Assembly: GCA_027451265.1 (NCBI GenBank)
Contig: DAIDJT010000021.1
Span: 1 to 16,184, forward strand
DNA from: Bacteroidales bacterium
Lineage (GTDB): Bacteria; Bacteroidota; Bacteroidia; Bacteroidales; VadinHA17
Reading direction: 5' to 3'
DNA: 16,184 nucleotides
Below, piece by piece: positions 1-7,615 of this stretch. A program made the translations under genes and the position numbers. Under the pieces are notes generated by a model. That model saw only the letters and a list, made by a program, of their open reading frames with translations, did no database searches and was not told the DNA's origin. Positions within the stretch are counted from its first letter, which is position 1, and each line of letters begins with the position of its first letter.

Positions 1-372
1 GACACACCACTCCCAGTCCTTCTCTATGTTGGCCGCATTGACAACAAGAAGGTATTTCTCAGCGCTGAACCGGTAGACAAGCAGGTCATCAACAATACCT
101 CCCTTCCCGTTCGGGAAACAGGTATACTGTACCTTTCCGTCAGTGAGTGCAGATACGTCGTTGGATGTGATATGCTGCAGGAAACCGAGGGCACGCGGAC
201 CGTTGACCCAGAATTCACCCATGTGCGAAACATCAAAAACGCCAACCCCTGACCGTACCGTGAGATGCTCGTCAGTTATCCCGGTGTACTCAACAGGCAT
301 ATTGTAGCCGGCAAAGGGAATGATCCTTGCACCAAGGGCCTCATGGTACTTTAGAAAAGGAGTATTTTTCAT
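1..372 (-). CDS. gcvT: Aminomethyltransferase, glycine cleavage system T protein (5' part only)
   Basis: GcvT transfers the methylene carbon from the aminomethyl group on lipoylated H protein to tetrahydrofolate, releasing ammonia, in the cytoplasmic glycine cleavage system. The visible 124 residues begin MKNTPFLKYHEALGARIIPF. They hold the family's N-terminal signatures in order: the AGYNMPVEY segment (about 21-29), DVSHMGE (47-53), the GGIVDDLLVYR segment (91-101) with the conserved Asp pair that includes the catalytic acid, and VVNAAN (110-115). The reading frame stays open to the window edge, so about two thirds of the usual ~360 residues lie outside. The ATG at 372-370 has no Shine-Dalgarno sequence but sits just downstream of a good -7 box. 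The neighbour on the 5' side is the divergent Hpt gene. The family is certain; the state of the C-terminus cannot be judged. Confidence 0.95.
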   Translation of the reverse strand, partial: MKNTPFLKYHEALGARIIPFAGYNMPVEYTGITDEHLTVRSGVGVFDVSHMGEFWVNGPRALGFLQHITSNDVSALTDGKVQYTCFPNGKGGIVDDLLVYRFSAEKYLLVVNAANIEKDWEWCV

Positions 373-396
373 ATTACTAAGCTTTTGGTTTTATAA

Positions 397-404
397 CAAA
401 AGTA
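397..404 (-). promoter_or_regulatory. Bacteroidota-type -7 promoter box for gcvT
   Basis: Read on the minus strand the bases are TACTTTTG, an exact match to TAnnTTTG. The box lies 24 bases upstream of the gcvT ATG, which implies a leader of roughly 18 bases. No clear -33 TTG is found at the usual 19-21 base spacing, only a T-run, so the call rests on the -7 box and its position. Confidence 0.5.
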
Positions 405-493
405 GGTCTTTTCGGATGATAAAAAGCTGCTTAAAATCATTTTTGGAATGGCTCTTTCCGACATTTCTCATACTCTGATGGTTTCATTATGCC

Positions 494-501
494 TATATTT
501 G
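494..501 (+). promoter_or_regulatory. Bacteroidota-type -7 promoter box for the Hpt-STAS operon
   Basis: The bases TATATTTG match TAnnTTTG exactly. They sit inside the first codons of the longest possible Hpt reading frame (ATG at 489) and 23 bases before the in-frame ATG at 525. If this is the promoter, transcription starts near 508 and the 489 start cannot be used on that transcript. No good -33 element is visible at 19-21 bases upstream. Confidence 0.5.
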
Positions 502-524
502 TAATCTCAAAAAACGGCAGAGAG

Positions 525-878
525 ATGGAATACACGATTTTCAAGCCTGAATACCTGATGAGCATTACCGGCGGTGACACGGAGGTCATGGCGGAAATTG
601 CCGGCATCTTTGGCAGCCAGGTACCGGAATTCCTCGCGGGGATGAAGAACCTGCTCGGGCAGGAAAAGTACTATGACCTGGGCCTTCTGGCACACAAAGC
701 CAAGGGATCTGTCACCGTTCTGGGAATGGACGAAACTTCAAAGATGCTGAAGGAGTTTGAACTGCTGGCAAAAGCCGGCGAGCAAAAAGAGAGATACAGT
801 GAGTTCATCTCAAGGTTTGAGGCTGACACAGCCAAAGTGATGGAAGAGGTAAATGACTACCTCGGCAAAAACAGGTGA
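525..878 (+). CDS. Hpt (histidine phosphotransfer) domain protein
   Basis: This is a free-standing Hpt domain of about 117 residues. Such domains carry phosphate on a His between response-regulator receiver domains in multistep phosphorelays. The active-site motif HKAKGSVTVLGM is clear; the phosphoacceptor His is residue 57 counted from the ATG at 525 (69 from the ATG at 489). The rest looks like the usual four-helix bundle, opening with MEYTIFKPEYLMSITGGD, a typical Hpt N-terminus. I chose 525 over 489 because the domain begins there and a perfect -7 box covers 494-501. The STAS gene follows after only 6 bases, so the two are almost surely co-transcribed. No histidine kinase or response regulator is nearby, so the phosphate donor and acceptor are unknown. 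Confidence 0.88.
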   Translation: MEYTIFKPEYLMSITGGDTEVMAEIAGIFGSQVPEFLAGMKNLLGQEKYYDLGLLAHKAKGSVTVLGMDETSKMLKEFELLAKAGEQKERYSEFISRFEADTAKVMEEVNDYLGKNR

Positions 879-884
879 CACGGC

Positions 885-1235
885 ATGGTAGAGACCGAAA
901 GAACAGACGGCGTTGACATCCTGTGGTTCCGGACTGACCGCATCAATGCCCTGAATGTGGATGTGATCAGGCCCGTGATAATGAAGTTGTTTGAGACCCC
1001 GTATACCAGGGTGGTCATTGACATGGGCGGAGTCAACTATCTTGACAGTACAGCTTTTGCCATGTTCCTCTACCTTCTAAGGGTGGCCCGGTCAAACTAC
1101 TGCACCTACAGGCTATGCTCCCTTACACCCGGCGCCAACGAGCTCTTCGAAATGCTTCAGCTTCACCAGTCGCTCGATATCTACCCTGACCGCACTGCCT
1201 GCATCGAGAGCTTCCGGCACAACTCCCCGTATTAG
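885..1235 (+). CDS. STAS-domain protein (anti-anti-sigma factor-like)
   Basis: A single STAS domain of 116 residues, the fold of SpoIIAA and RsbV. These proteins bind a partner (classically an anti-sigma kinase) when unphosphorylated and release it when phosphorylated on a Ser in the loop before helix 2. That loop is seen as VVIDMGGVNYLDSTAFAMFL (residues 43-62), with the Asp-Ser pair at D54-S55. The second Ser of the common DSS form is replaced by Thr. The domain is otherwise full length, with a short C-terminal tail. It lies 6 bases after the Hpt gene, an unusual partner for a STAS protein, and no RsbW-like kinase, PP2C phosphatase or sigma factor is in the window. The fold is clear; the pathway is not. 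Confidence 0.85.
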   Translation: MVETERTDGVDILWFRTDRINALNVDVIRPVIMKLFETPYTRVVIDMGGVNYLDSTAFAMFLYLLRVARSNYCTYRLCSLTPGANELFEMLQLHQSLDIYPDRTACIESFRHNSPY

Positions 1236-1291
1236 AGCCTGCCTGTCTCAAGTCTTTGAGCGCATTTGCCTGATTTCAGCAATCTGTCCTG
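1236..1291. other. Short intergenic region between convergent STAS gene and clpB, weak terminator candidates
   Basis: Two small inverted repeats lie between the convergent genes. CTCAA at 1247-1251 pairs with TTGAG at 1256-1260 (4-base loop). TGCCTGA at 1267-1273 pairs with TCAGGCA at 1292-1298, an 18-base spacer apart, and the second arm includes the clpB stop codon. Neither is followed by a T-run, so their role as terminators is uncertain. Confidence 0.25.
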
Positions 1292-3883
1292 TCAGGCATT
1301 GGTGATTACCAGGGCCCCTGACCTGACATCAACCACTACCTTCCTGCTCTTGTCAATGGTCCCTGCAATGATCTGCCTTGAGAGCTCATTTATTATATCC
1401 TTCTGTATCAGCCTCTTCACCGGACGGGCACCAAAGAGCGGGTCATACCCCCTGTCTGCAAGCCATCCCACAGCTTTTTCCGTCAGCTCGCTGCTGATAC
1501 CCTTATCCTCAAGCATACGGGCAAGCCTGCCGAACTGCATCCTGACAATATCCCTGATCTGTTCAATTGTAAGGGGCCTGAACATGACTATCTCATCAAC
1601 CCGGTTGACAAACTCCGGCCTCAGGGTTGTGCGAAGCATCTGCACCAGCTCAGCCCTGAGCTCCTCTGCCTTTTCCTCCGTCATTTCACCGCTGCTCTCC
1701 TCAATGCTTTCGCGGATGAGCGAAGAACCAAGGTTCGAGGTCATGATTATAATTGTGTTGCGGAAGTTGACAGTCCTGCCCTTGTTGTCAGTCAGCCTTC
1801 CGTCATCCAGCACCTGCAGAAGGATGTTGAAAACATCGGGGTGGGCTTTTTCGATCTCATCAAGCAATACAACCGAATAGGGCTTGTGCCTTATTGCCTC
1901 CGTGAGCTGCCCACCCTCATCATAACCGACATATCCGGGAGGTGCTCCTACCAGCCTTGATACACTGTGACGCTCCTGGTACTCGGTCATGTCTATCCGG
2001 GTCATCAGGTTTTCATCATTGAAGAGATATTCTGCCAGCGCTCTTGCCAGCTCGGTCTTGCCTACACCTGTGGTGCCCATGAAGATGAATGAACCTACCG
2101 GTCTCTTCTCATCCTGCAGACCTGCCCTTGACCGCCGCACGGCATCAGAGACAGCCCTGATGGCCTCATCCTGGCCTACAACCCTGCGATGCAGTTCCTC
2201 CTCCAGTCTCAGTAACTTGTCCTTCTCGCTCTCAAGCATCCGCGTAACAGGAATACCAGTCCACCTGGAGACGATTTCAGCAATATCATCTGATCTTACG
2301 TCATCGCGAACCATCGACCCGGTATTCCGTTTTTCCTCAATCGCCCTGGTCAGTTTCTCTATTTCCTTCTCGTTTTCAACAAGCTTGCCGTAACGTATCT
2401 CGGCAACCCTGCCGTAATCCCCGGCCCTCTCGGCCCTCTCGGCTTCAAACCTGAGTTCCTCGGTAGCATGTTTCTTTTTCTGCAGGCTTTCCACCAGCTC
2501 CTTCTCCGCACGCCAGCGTGCCTTGAGGCCATCACGCCCGGCTGCCAGGTCGGCTATCTCCCTTGAAAGTTCCTTCTCCTTTACGGTGTCACCGTCACGC
2601 TTCACGGCCTCCCGCTCTATCTCAAGCTGTCTTATCTGCCTGTCAGCCGTATCAATCTCCTCGGGCACTGAGTTCATCTCCAGCCTGAGCCTGGCGGCTG
2701 CCTCATCTATCAGGTCAATGGCCTTGTCAGGAAGGAACCTGTCAGTAATGTAACGGTAAGAGAGGTCAACGGCAGAGATGATTGCCTCATCCCTGATGAT
2801 CACCTTATGGTGTGCCTCATACTTCTCCCTCAGTCCCCTCAGGATGGAGATTGCATCTGCCCTGTCAGGTTCATCAATCATCACCACCTGAAAACGCCTC
2901 TCGAGCGCCTTGTCCGTCTCAAAATACTTCTGGTACTCATTAAGCGTAGTTGCGCCTATGGCGCGAAGCTCACCCTTTGCCAGCGCCGGCTTAAGGATAT
3001 TGGCTGCATCCATTGCCCCTTCGCCCTTACCGGCCCCTACGAGAGTGTGTATCTCATCAATGAACAGTATCACGTCACCGTCAGATGCGATGACCTCATT
3101 GACAACTGACTTGAGACGCTCCTCAAACTCACCCTTGTACTTGGCTCCTGCAATCAGCGCCCCCATGTCAAGCGAGAAGATACGCTTCTGCATCAGGTCT
3201 TCCGGCACGTCACCACGCACAATCCTGTGAGCAATCCCCTCAGCAATGGCAGTCTTGCCGACGCCCGGCTCACCAACCAGGATAGGGTTATTCTTTGTCC
3301 GGCGTGACAGTATCTGGAGGACTCTCCTGATCTCCTCATCGCGACCGATTACAGGGTCCAGCTTCCCGGCCCTGGCACGCTCGTTGAGATCAATGGCATA
3401 CCTGTTCAGCGAGTCATAAGTCTCCTCCGATGACTGGCTGTTCACCTTCGCCCCCTTGCGCAGGTCAGCTATGGCGGTTGTCATTGACCGGGTTTCCATG
3501 CCGTTATCCTTCATAAGGCGGGCAACGCTGTCTGATGACTCAGAAAGAGCAAGAAGAAGATGCTCCACTGAAACGAACCGGTCCTGCATCCGCGCCGCAT
3601 GGTCTGCGGCACGCCTGAAAACCGCGGAAGCATCCTGCGAGAAGTAGGGCTCTCCCCCGGTGACCCGCGGGTACCCGTCAATGATGGCATCAAGGGCCCT
3701 GCCGAAAGCTGCAGCATTGCCACCTGCCTTTGACATGATATATGAAATTATACTCTCGGCCTCTGTCATAATACCCTTGAGCAGATGCCCGCACTCAATT
3801 GCCTGCTGGCCCTTGCCGGATGCAATTGTCACTGCCTTCTGCACAGACTCCTGCGCCTTTATTGTAAAATTCTCGAAATTCAT
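1292..3883 (-). CDS. clpB: ATP-dependent chaperone ClpB (Hsp100 disaggregase)
   Basis: ClpB is a hexameric AAA+ machine that threads aggregated proteins through its central pore, working with DnaK. The product is 863 residues from the ATG at 3883, the normal length. Domains in order: Clp N-terminal repeats (about 1-145); first AAA+ module with Walker A GEPGVGKT (204-211), pore-loop GAKYKGEFEER (tyrosine about 249) and Walker B ILFIDE (272-277); coiled-coil M domain (about 410-525), which separates ClpB from ClpA and ClpX; second AAA+ module with Walker A GTTGVGKT (603-610), pore-loop GYVGYDEGG and Walker B VVLLDE (671-676). An upstream in-frame ATG at 3919 would add 12 residues that do not look like the family; MNFENFTIKAQESVQKAV is the familiar start. 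It is a single-gene unit, convergent with the STAS gene and divergent from the ABC transporter. Confidence 0.97.
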   Translation of the reverse strand: MNFENFTIKAQESVQKAVTIASGKGQQAIECGHLLKGIMTEAESIISYIMSKAGGNAAAFGRALDAIIDGYPRVTGGEPYFSQDASAVFRRAADHAARMQDRFVSVEHLLLALSESSDSVARLMKDNGMETRSMTTAIADLRKGAKVNSQSSEETYDSLNRYAIDLNERARAGKLDPVIGRDEEIRRVLQILSRRTKNNPILVGEPGVGKTAIAEGIAHRIVRGDVPEDLMQKRIFSLDMGALIAGAKYKGEFEERLKSVVNEVIASDGDVILFIDEIHTLVGAGKGEGAMDAANILKPALAKGELRAIGATTLNEYQKYFETDKALERRFQVVMIDEPDRADAISILRGLREKYEAHHKVIIRDEAIISAVDLSYRYITDRFLPDKAIDLIDEAAARLRLEMNSVPEEIDTADRQIRQLEIEREAVKRDGDTVKEKELSREIADLAAGRDGLKARWRAEKELVESLQKKKHATEELRFEAERAERAGDYGRVAEIRYGKLVENEKEIEKLTRAIEEKRNTGSMVRDDVRSDDIAEIVSRWTGIPVTRMLESEKDKLLRLEEELHRRVVGQDEAIRAVSDAVRRSRAGLQDEKRPVGSFIFMGTTGVGKTELARALAEYLFNDENLMTRIDMTEYQERHSVSRLVGAPPGYVGYDEGGQLTEAIRHKPYSVVLLDEIEKAHPDVFNILLQVLDDGRLTDNKGRTVNFRNTIIIMTSNLGSSLIRESIEESSGEMTEEKAEELRAELVQMLRTTLRPEFVNRVDEIVMFRPLTIEQIRDIVRMQFGRLARMLEDKGISSELTEKAVGWLADRGYDPLFGARPVKRLIQKDIINELSRQIIAGTIDKSRKVVVDVRSGALVITNA

Positions 3884-3950
3884 CTTTCCGGACTTTTGCC
3901 CATACTGTTCAATTCTCATGCCAATCTCTGTCCGGAGCCTTATTCATGCC

Positions 3951-3972
3951 ATTATGACAGAGACGGCATAAT
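3951..3972. promoter_or_regulatory. Inverted repeat in the clpB / ABC transporter divergent intergenic region
   Basis: ATTATG (3951-3956) and CATAAT (3967-3972) form a perfect 6-base inverted repeat with a 10-base spacer, 68-89 bases upstream of the clpB start and 66-87 upstream of the transporter start. The spacing would suit a dimeric regulator or overlapping promoter parts. It is not the CIRCE element. The 154-base intergenic region (3884-4037) shows no exact TAnnTTTG box on either strand. A further short repeat, GGAAC (4005-4009) and GTTCC (4019-4023), lies nearer the transporter gene. Confidence 0.25.
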
Positions 3973-4037
3973 ATAGGTAAATCCGGGCCGTTATTATAAT
4001 CCCGGGAACTTGAACAGGGTTCCTGAAACCTCTCCGG

Positions 4038-7000
4038 ATGAACGAGAAAATACTTAATACCCTGATGCACCTCTTTGCCATCATTGCCCCTGCACAGGGC
4101 AATGAAAACGACCGGCGGGGAGTGGTTGAGGCATTTCTCAGACCACAGCTTAACCAGGAAGGTGTAAAGGCTTACCTTAAAATCTTCGATGCATACTATG
4201 CAGAGGCCCAGGAGAGGTTGAAAAAGGGTAAGGAAGCCCGAAGAAACTCATCAATTTCGGTGAGGATCATCAAGATATGCTTCGACATCGGGAGACAGCT
4301 CACACTCAACCAGAAAATAATCGTCCTGGTACAGCTCCTCGAATACTGCCGGTCAGACCATAAAGGGGTCAGCAACACAGAGATCGAATTCATCATTACC
4401 GCAGCTGAAGGCTTCAATATCAACCCGGAAGATTACCAGCTTATACAGCAGTTCATTCTGTCATCAAAGGAGGAAGTGCCTGAATCATCCCAGGTACTGA
4501 TAATTGACAGTGACAGGGTAACTAAATACGAGAGGACACACCATATTGTCAATGATTCATTCCGGGGCCAGGTAAGGGTTCTGAACCTGCCGCAGGCTGA
4601 CATGCTCTTCATACGGTCATTCGGTACCGGCGAGCTGCTCCTGAGCGGCCAGCTGAGGCATGAAGACAAGGTGTATCTGTTTGAACGGGGAGCCTCGCTC
4701 AAGTTCATGAGCAGCAAACCTATCTATTACTCAGAGGTCATCAGGCAGTTCCTTGACGAGAGCGCACTGGCCTCAAGGGTGGTCTATGAGGCAAATGAAA
4801 TAGAGTACAAATTCAAGGGTGGCCAGGTGGGACTTCACCGCATGAGCTTCGCGGAGGAATCCGGAAGGCTGATCGGTATAATGGGAGCCTCAGGGGCAGG
4901 AAAATCAACCCTTCTGAGTGTCCTCAACGGCACCAACAGGCCCGACTCCGGAGAGGTGCTTATCAATGGCGTCAACATCCATAATGATCCGGAAAAGATC
5001 AAAGGTCTGATAGGATTTGTGTCACAGGACGACCTCCTGATTGAAGAACTCACCGTCTTCGAGAACCTCTTCTACAATGCCAAACTCTGTTTCGGCAACC
5101 TGGATGACGAGGCAATCAACCATAAGGTGGATGATGTGCTGCACAGCCTTGGCCTGTATGATATTAAGGACATGAAGGTAGGCACTCCGCTCAACAAGAA
5201 AATTTCCGGAGGTCAGCGCAAACGGCTTAACATCTCACTCGAACTGATCAGGGAACCGGCAATAATGTTCCTTGACGAGCCGACATCCGGACTTTCATCA
5301 CTCGACTCCGAGAATATTCTCGACCTTCTCAATGATCTGAAACTGAAGGGTAAACTGATATTTGTTGTCATTCACCAGCCATCCTCAGACATCTTCAAGA
5401 TGTTTGACAGGCTGATTTTTCTTGATACCGGAGGCTACATGATTTACTATGGCATCCCGGTAAGGTCAATTGACTATTTCAAGGACAGGATGCAGCTTCC
5501 AAGGTATAATGACAGTGAATGTCATGCCTGCGGGAATGTCAACCCGGAGCAGATATTCAGTATAGTGGAGTCAAAGGTGCTGGATGAGTTCGGACGCCCC
5601 ACGATGACACGGAAGGTATCTCCCCCTGAATGGAGCCACTATTTCGACTCCCGCAGGGAAGAGCGTCCTCCGCATCCTAAGGCGGGCAACAGCATCCCCG
5701 AGATCACACTTCGCACACCGGGCAAACTGAAACAGTTCACGGTGTTCGTGAAACGAGACATACTGGCAAAGCTTTCCGATGCCCAGTACCTCATCATTAC
5801 CCTTCTTGAAGCCCCGGTGCTCGCGCTGTTCCTGGCCTTTATAATAAGGTATTTTGATGAAAGTGTAAGCAAACCTGACTACACCCTTATTCAGAACAGC
5901 AACCTGCCGGTTTACATTTTCATGTCAGTGATAGTGGCAATTTTCATGGGTCTGACAGTAAGCGCGGAAGAAATCATCAAGGACAGAAAGATTCTTAAGC
6001 GTGAGGCTTTTCTCAATCTCAGCTGGAACAGTTACCTCCTCTCAAAGATCGGAGTTCAGTTCCTCATCTCCGCCATCCAGGCTGCTTCCTTCGTTGCCGT
6101 CGGCAACTCAATATTTGGTATATGTGGCATGTGGTTCGAGTACTGGCTGGTGCTCTTCTCATGCTGGGCCACCTCAAACATGATGGGCCTCCTGATATCA
6201 GACAGCTTTAAAACGGTGGTCACAATATATATTCTGATCCCCTTCCTCGTCATTCCCCAGATAATCCTCAGCGGCATCATCGTCAAATATGACAAGCTTA
6301 ATCCCACTATCTCCTCTCCTGTATCAATACCTGTCTATGGCGAGATCATTGCTGCCAGGTGGGGTTATGAGGCGCTGGCCGTCGACCAGTTCATCAACAA
6401 CAGGTTTGAGAAGCAATTCTACGGATATGATAAGGCAATAAGCATTGCAAAGTTCAGAAAAGACATCTGGTACAATGAGATGAAGAGCATCCTTTCAAGG
6501 CTGGAGAGTAACCTGGAGAGGGACAGGCTTGATGAGTCTGCAGGAAAAGACATGAGGCTCATCAGGAATGAAATTGAAGAGGAACTGGCGTTTACAGCCG
6601 CCGTTCCGTTTGACGTCAGCCTCATCACCCCTGATGCCATTACCGCAGAGGCAATAGGTGCGGCACGTGACTATATCGAGAGGGTCAGACGCTACTACAT
6701 CGAGGTTTCAAGGAATGCCGTGGATGCCCGTGACCAGGCTATTATGGCCTTTGAGCGGACTGACAGGGAAGCCTTCATAAGGATGAAGAAGCAATATACT
6801 AATGAATCTCTTGAAGAGTTCGTCAGAAATGACAACGAAAAAGACAAGATAAAGCGTTACCGCGACAGGCTCTACCAGAACTATGACCAGATCTTTTATG
6901 ACCCGGCCCACCCGCTTGTGAAGGCTCACTTCTATGCACCCCGGAAACAAGTTTTCGGACTCTTTGCCGGCACGCTCCCTGTCAACACCGCGGTGATTTG

Positions 7001-7121
7001 GTTCATGACGCTGTGTCTCTACATACTGCTGTATTTCAGGGTCCTGCATTCCATTCTTGATTCCTCGGAAAAGTTCATCAGGGTCAGGCGTGACAGGCGC
7101 GAAGGCAAATCCTCACGATAG
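4038..7121 (+). CDS. ABC transporter, ABCG-like ATPase-permease with TerB-like N-terminal domain
   Basis: A 1027-residue fused transporter. Residues about 8-142 form a helical domain that resembles TerB-type domains. Residues about 146-245 look beta-rich and I do not recognise them. The ATPase domain follows: Walker A GASGAGKS (283-290), Q-loop Q330, signature SGGQR (390-394), Walker B IMFLDEP (409-415), H-loop H446. A linker with CHAC (C495, C498) leads to membrane helices near 585-603, 623-642, 668-690, 700-720 and 725-747. A soluble, charged stretch of about 230 residues (750-980) comes next, then a last helix at 984-1003. ATPase-before-membrane order and the VIHQPSSDIF segment are typical of ABCG half-transporters, which work as dimers. 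The substrate cannot be read from sequence. The gene is monocistronic, divergent from clpB, and ends at a strong hairpin. The start at 4038 has no Shine-Dalgarno sequence. Confidence 0.87.
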   Translation: MNEKILNTLMHLFAIIAPAQGNENDRRGVVEAFLRPQLNQEGVKAYLKIFDAYYAEAQERLKKGKEARRNSSISVRIIKICFDIGRQLTLNQKIIVLVQLLEYCRSDHKGVSNTEIEFIITAAEGFNINPEDYQLIQQFILSSKEEVPESSQVLIIDSDRVTKYERTHHIVNDSFRGQVRVLNLPQADMLFIRSFGTGELLLSGQLRHEDKVYLFERGASLKFMSSKPIYYSEVIRQFLDESALASRVVYEANEIEYKFKGGQVGLHRMSFAEESGRLIGIMGASGAGKSTLLSVLNGTNRPDSGEVLINGVNIHNDPEKIKGLIGFVSQDDLLIEELTVFENLFYNAKLCFGNLDDEAINHKVDDVLHSLGLYDIKDMKVGTPLNKKISGGQRKRLNISLELIREPAIMFLDEPTSGLSSLDSENILDLLNDLKLKGKLIFVVIHQPSSDIFKMFDRLIFLDTGGYMIYYGIPVRSIDYFKDRMQLPRYNDSECHACGNVNPEQIFSIVESKVLDEFGRPTMTRKVSPPEWSHYFDSRREERPPHPKAGNSIPEITLRTPGKLKQFTVFVKRDILAKLSDAQYLIITLLEAPVLALFLAFIIRYFDESVSKPDYTLIQNSNLPVYIFMSVIVAIFMGLTVSAEEIIKDRKILKREAFLNLSWNSYLLSKIGVQFLISAIQAASFVAVGNSIFGICGMWFEYWLVLFSCWATSNMMGLLISDSFKTVVTIYILIPFLVIPQIILSGIIVKYDKLNPTISSPVSIPVYGEIIAARWGYEALAVDQFINNRFEKQFYGYDKAISIAKFRKDIWYNEMKSILSRLESNLERDRLDESAGKDMRLIRNEIEEELAFTAAVPFDVSLITPDAITAEAIGAARDYIERVRRYYIEVSRNAVDARDQAIMAFERTDREAFIRMKKQYTNESLEEFVRNDNEKDKIKRYRDRLYQNYDQIFYDPAHPLVKAHFYAPRKQVFGLFAGTLPVNTAVIWFMTLCLYILLYFRVLHSILDSSEKFIRVRRDRREGKSSR

Positions 7122-7135
7122 TTATCATATAATCA

Positions 7136-7169
7136 GGGGGGGTATCTGCCACCTGGCAGACACCCCCCC
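7136..7169. terminator. Strong hairpin between convergent genes, probable bidirectional terminator
   Basis: Seven Gs (7136-7142) pair with seven Cs (7163-7169). The stem continues with T7143-A7162, one A-C mismatch, then TCTGCC (7145-7150) with GGCAGA (7155-7160), leaving a 4-base ACCT loop. This gives about 14 pairs, mostly G-C. It lies 15 bases after the ABC transporter stop and 41 bases after the siaC stop on the other strand. No T-run follows on either side, so it may act as a block or a 3'-end stabiliser rather than a classic intrinsic terminator. Confidence 0.7.
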
Positions 7170-7209
7170 GTTGATGTTATAACCGATCCTGAACCCTTAA
7201 AAGGCCCTG

Positions 7210-7590
7210 TTATTCGACAATCTCAACCATCTTGAAAGGTACCTTGATGATTGAATCATAATCCTCGCCGGCCTCAAGCATATCCTCATCGTCCTCTTCG
7301 TAGAACCAGTTTATTTCCACGTCATGCTTTGACCTGTGAATTGACTCCAGTCGCTTGAAGACGTCAAGTATGCATTTCGATGAGCTGGTATTGAAGTATT
7401 CAAGGCGTATGTTTACCACAGTCTTGTCAAGCGGCCCCTGCATATACTGGTCAAGCCACTCGTTAAGCGGTTTGTAAAATTCCACCGAGTTCTCGGGAAT
7501 TGACCTCCCCTTGATCTCAAACACACCTTCCCTTGCATCAAATTTTATTGACGGTGTTTTTGGCGTTCCTTCAATAATGATCGGTTCCAT
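7210..7590 (-). CDS. siaC: SiaC-family regulatory phosphoprotein (DUF1987)
   Basis: A 126-residue protein of the DUF1987/SiaC family. In Pseudomonas aeruginosa, SiaC is phosphorylated on Thr68 by the kinase SiaB and dephosphorylated by the PP2C phosphatase SiaA; the unphosphorylated form activates the diguanylate cyclase SiaD. Here the protein opens MEPIIIEGTPKTPSIKFDAR and carries EYFNTSSSKCILDVFK, with a Thr at exactly position 68 from the ATG at 7590. The fold resembles STAS proteins, which suits a partner-switch role. The C-terminus is acidic (FYEEDDEDMLEAGEDYD). An in-frame GTG at 7638 would extend it upstream over the siaB stop; I prefer the ATG, which leaves a 25-base gap. Since siaB precedes it, the pair is one unit. 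No GGDEF gene is present, so the output is unknown. Confidence 0.88.
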   Translation of the reverse strand: MEPIIIEGTPKTPSIKFDAREGVFEIKGRSIPENSVEFYKPLNEWLDQYMQGPLDKTVVNIRLEYFNTSSSKCILDVFKRLESIHRSKHDVEINWFYEEDDEDMLEAGEDYDSIIKVPFKMVEIVE

Positions 7591-7615
7591 AGCTATCTGA
7601 TTTTTGTTAATTGTT

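Noticed and set aside
1266..1880. Long rightward open frame (204 codons) opposite the 3' part of clpB
   Set aside because: It is antisense to a conserved AAA+ domain, rich in Ser/Leu with no family motif, and has no promoter; it is a shadow of clpB codon bias.
3884..3919. Upstream ATG of clpB adding 12 residues
   Set aside because: The extra residues do not match the family; the ATG at 3883 gives the standard ClpB N-terminus.
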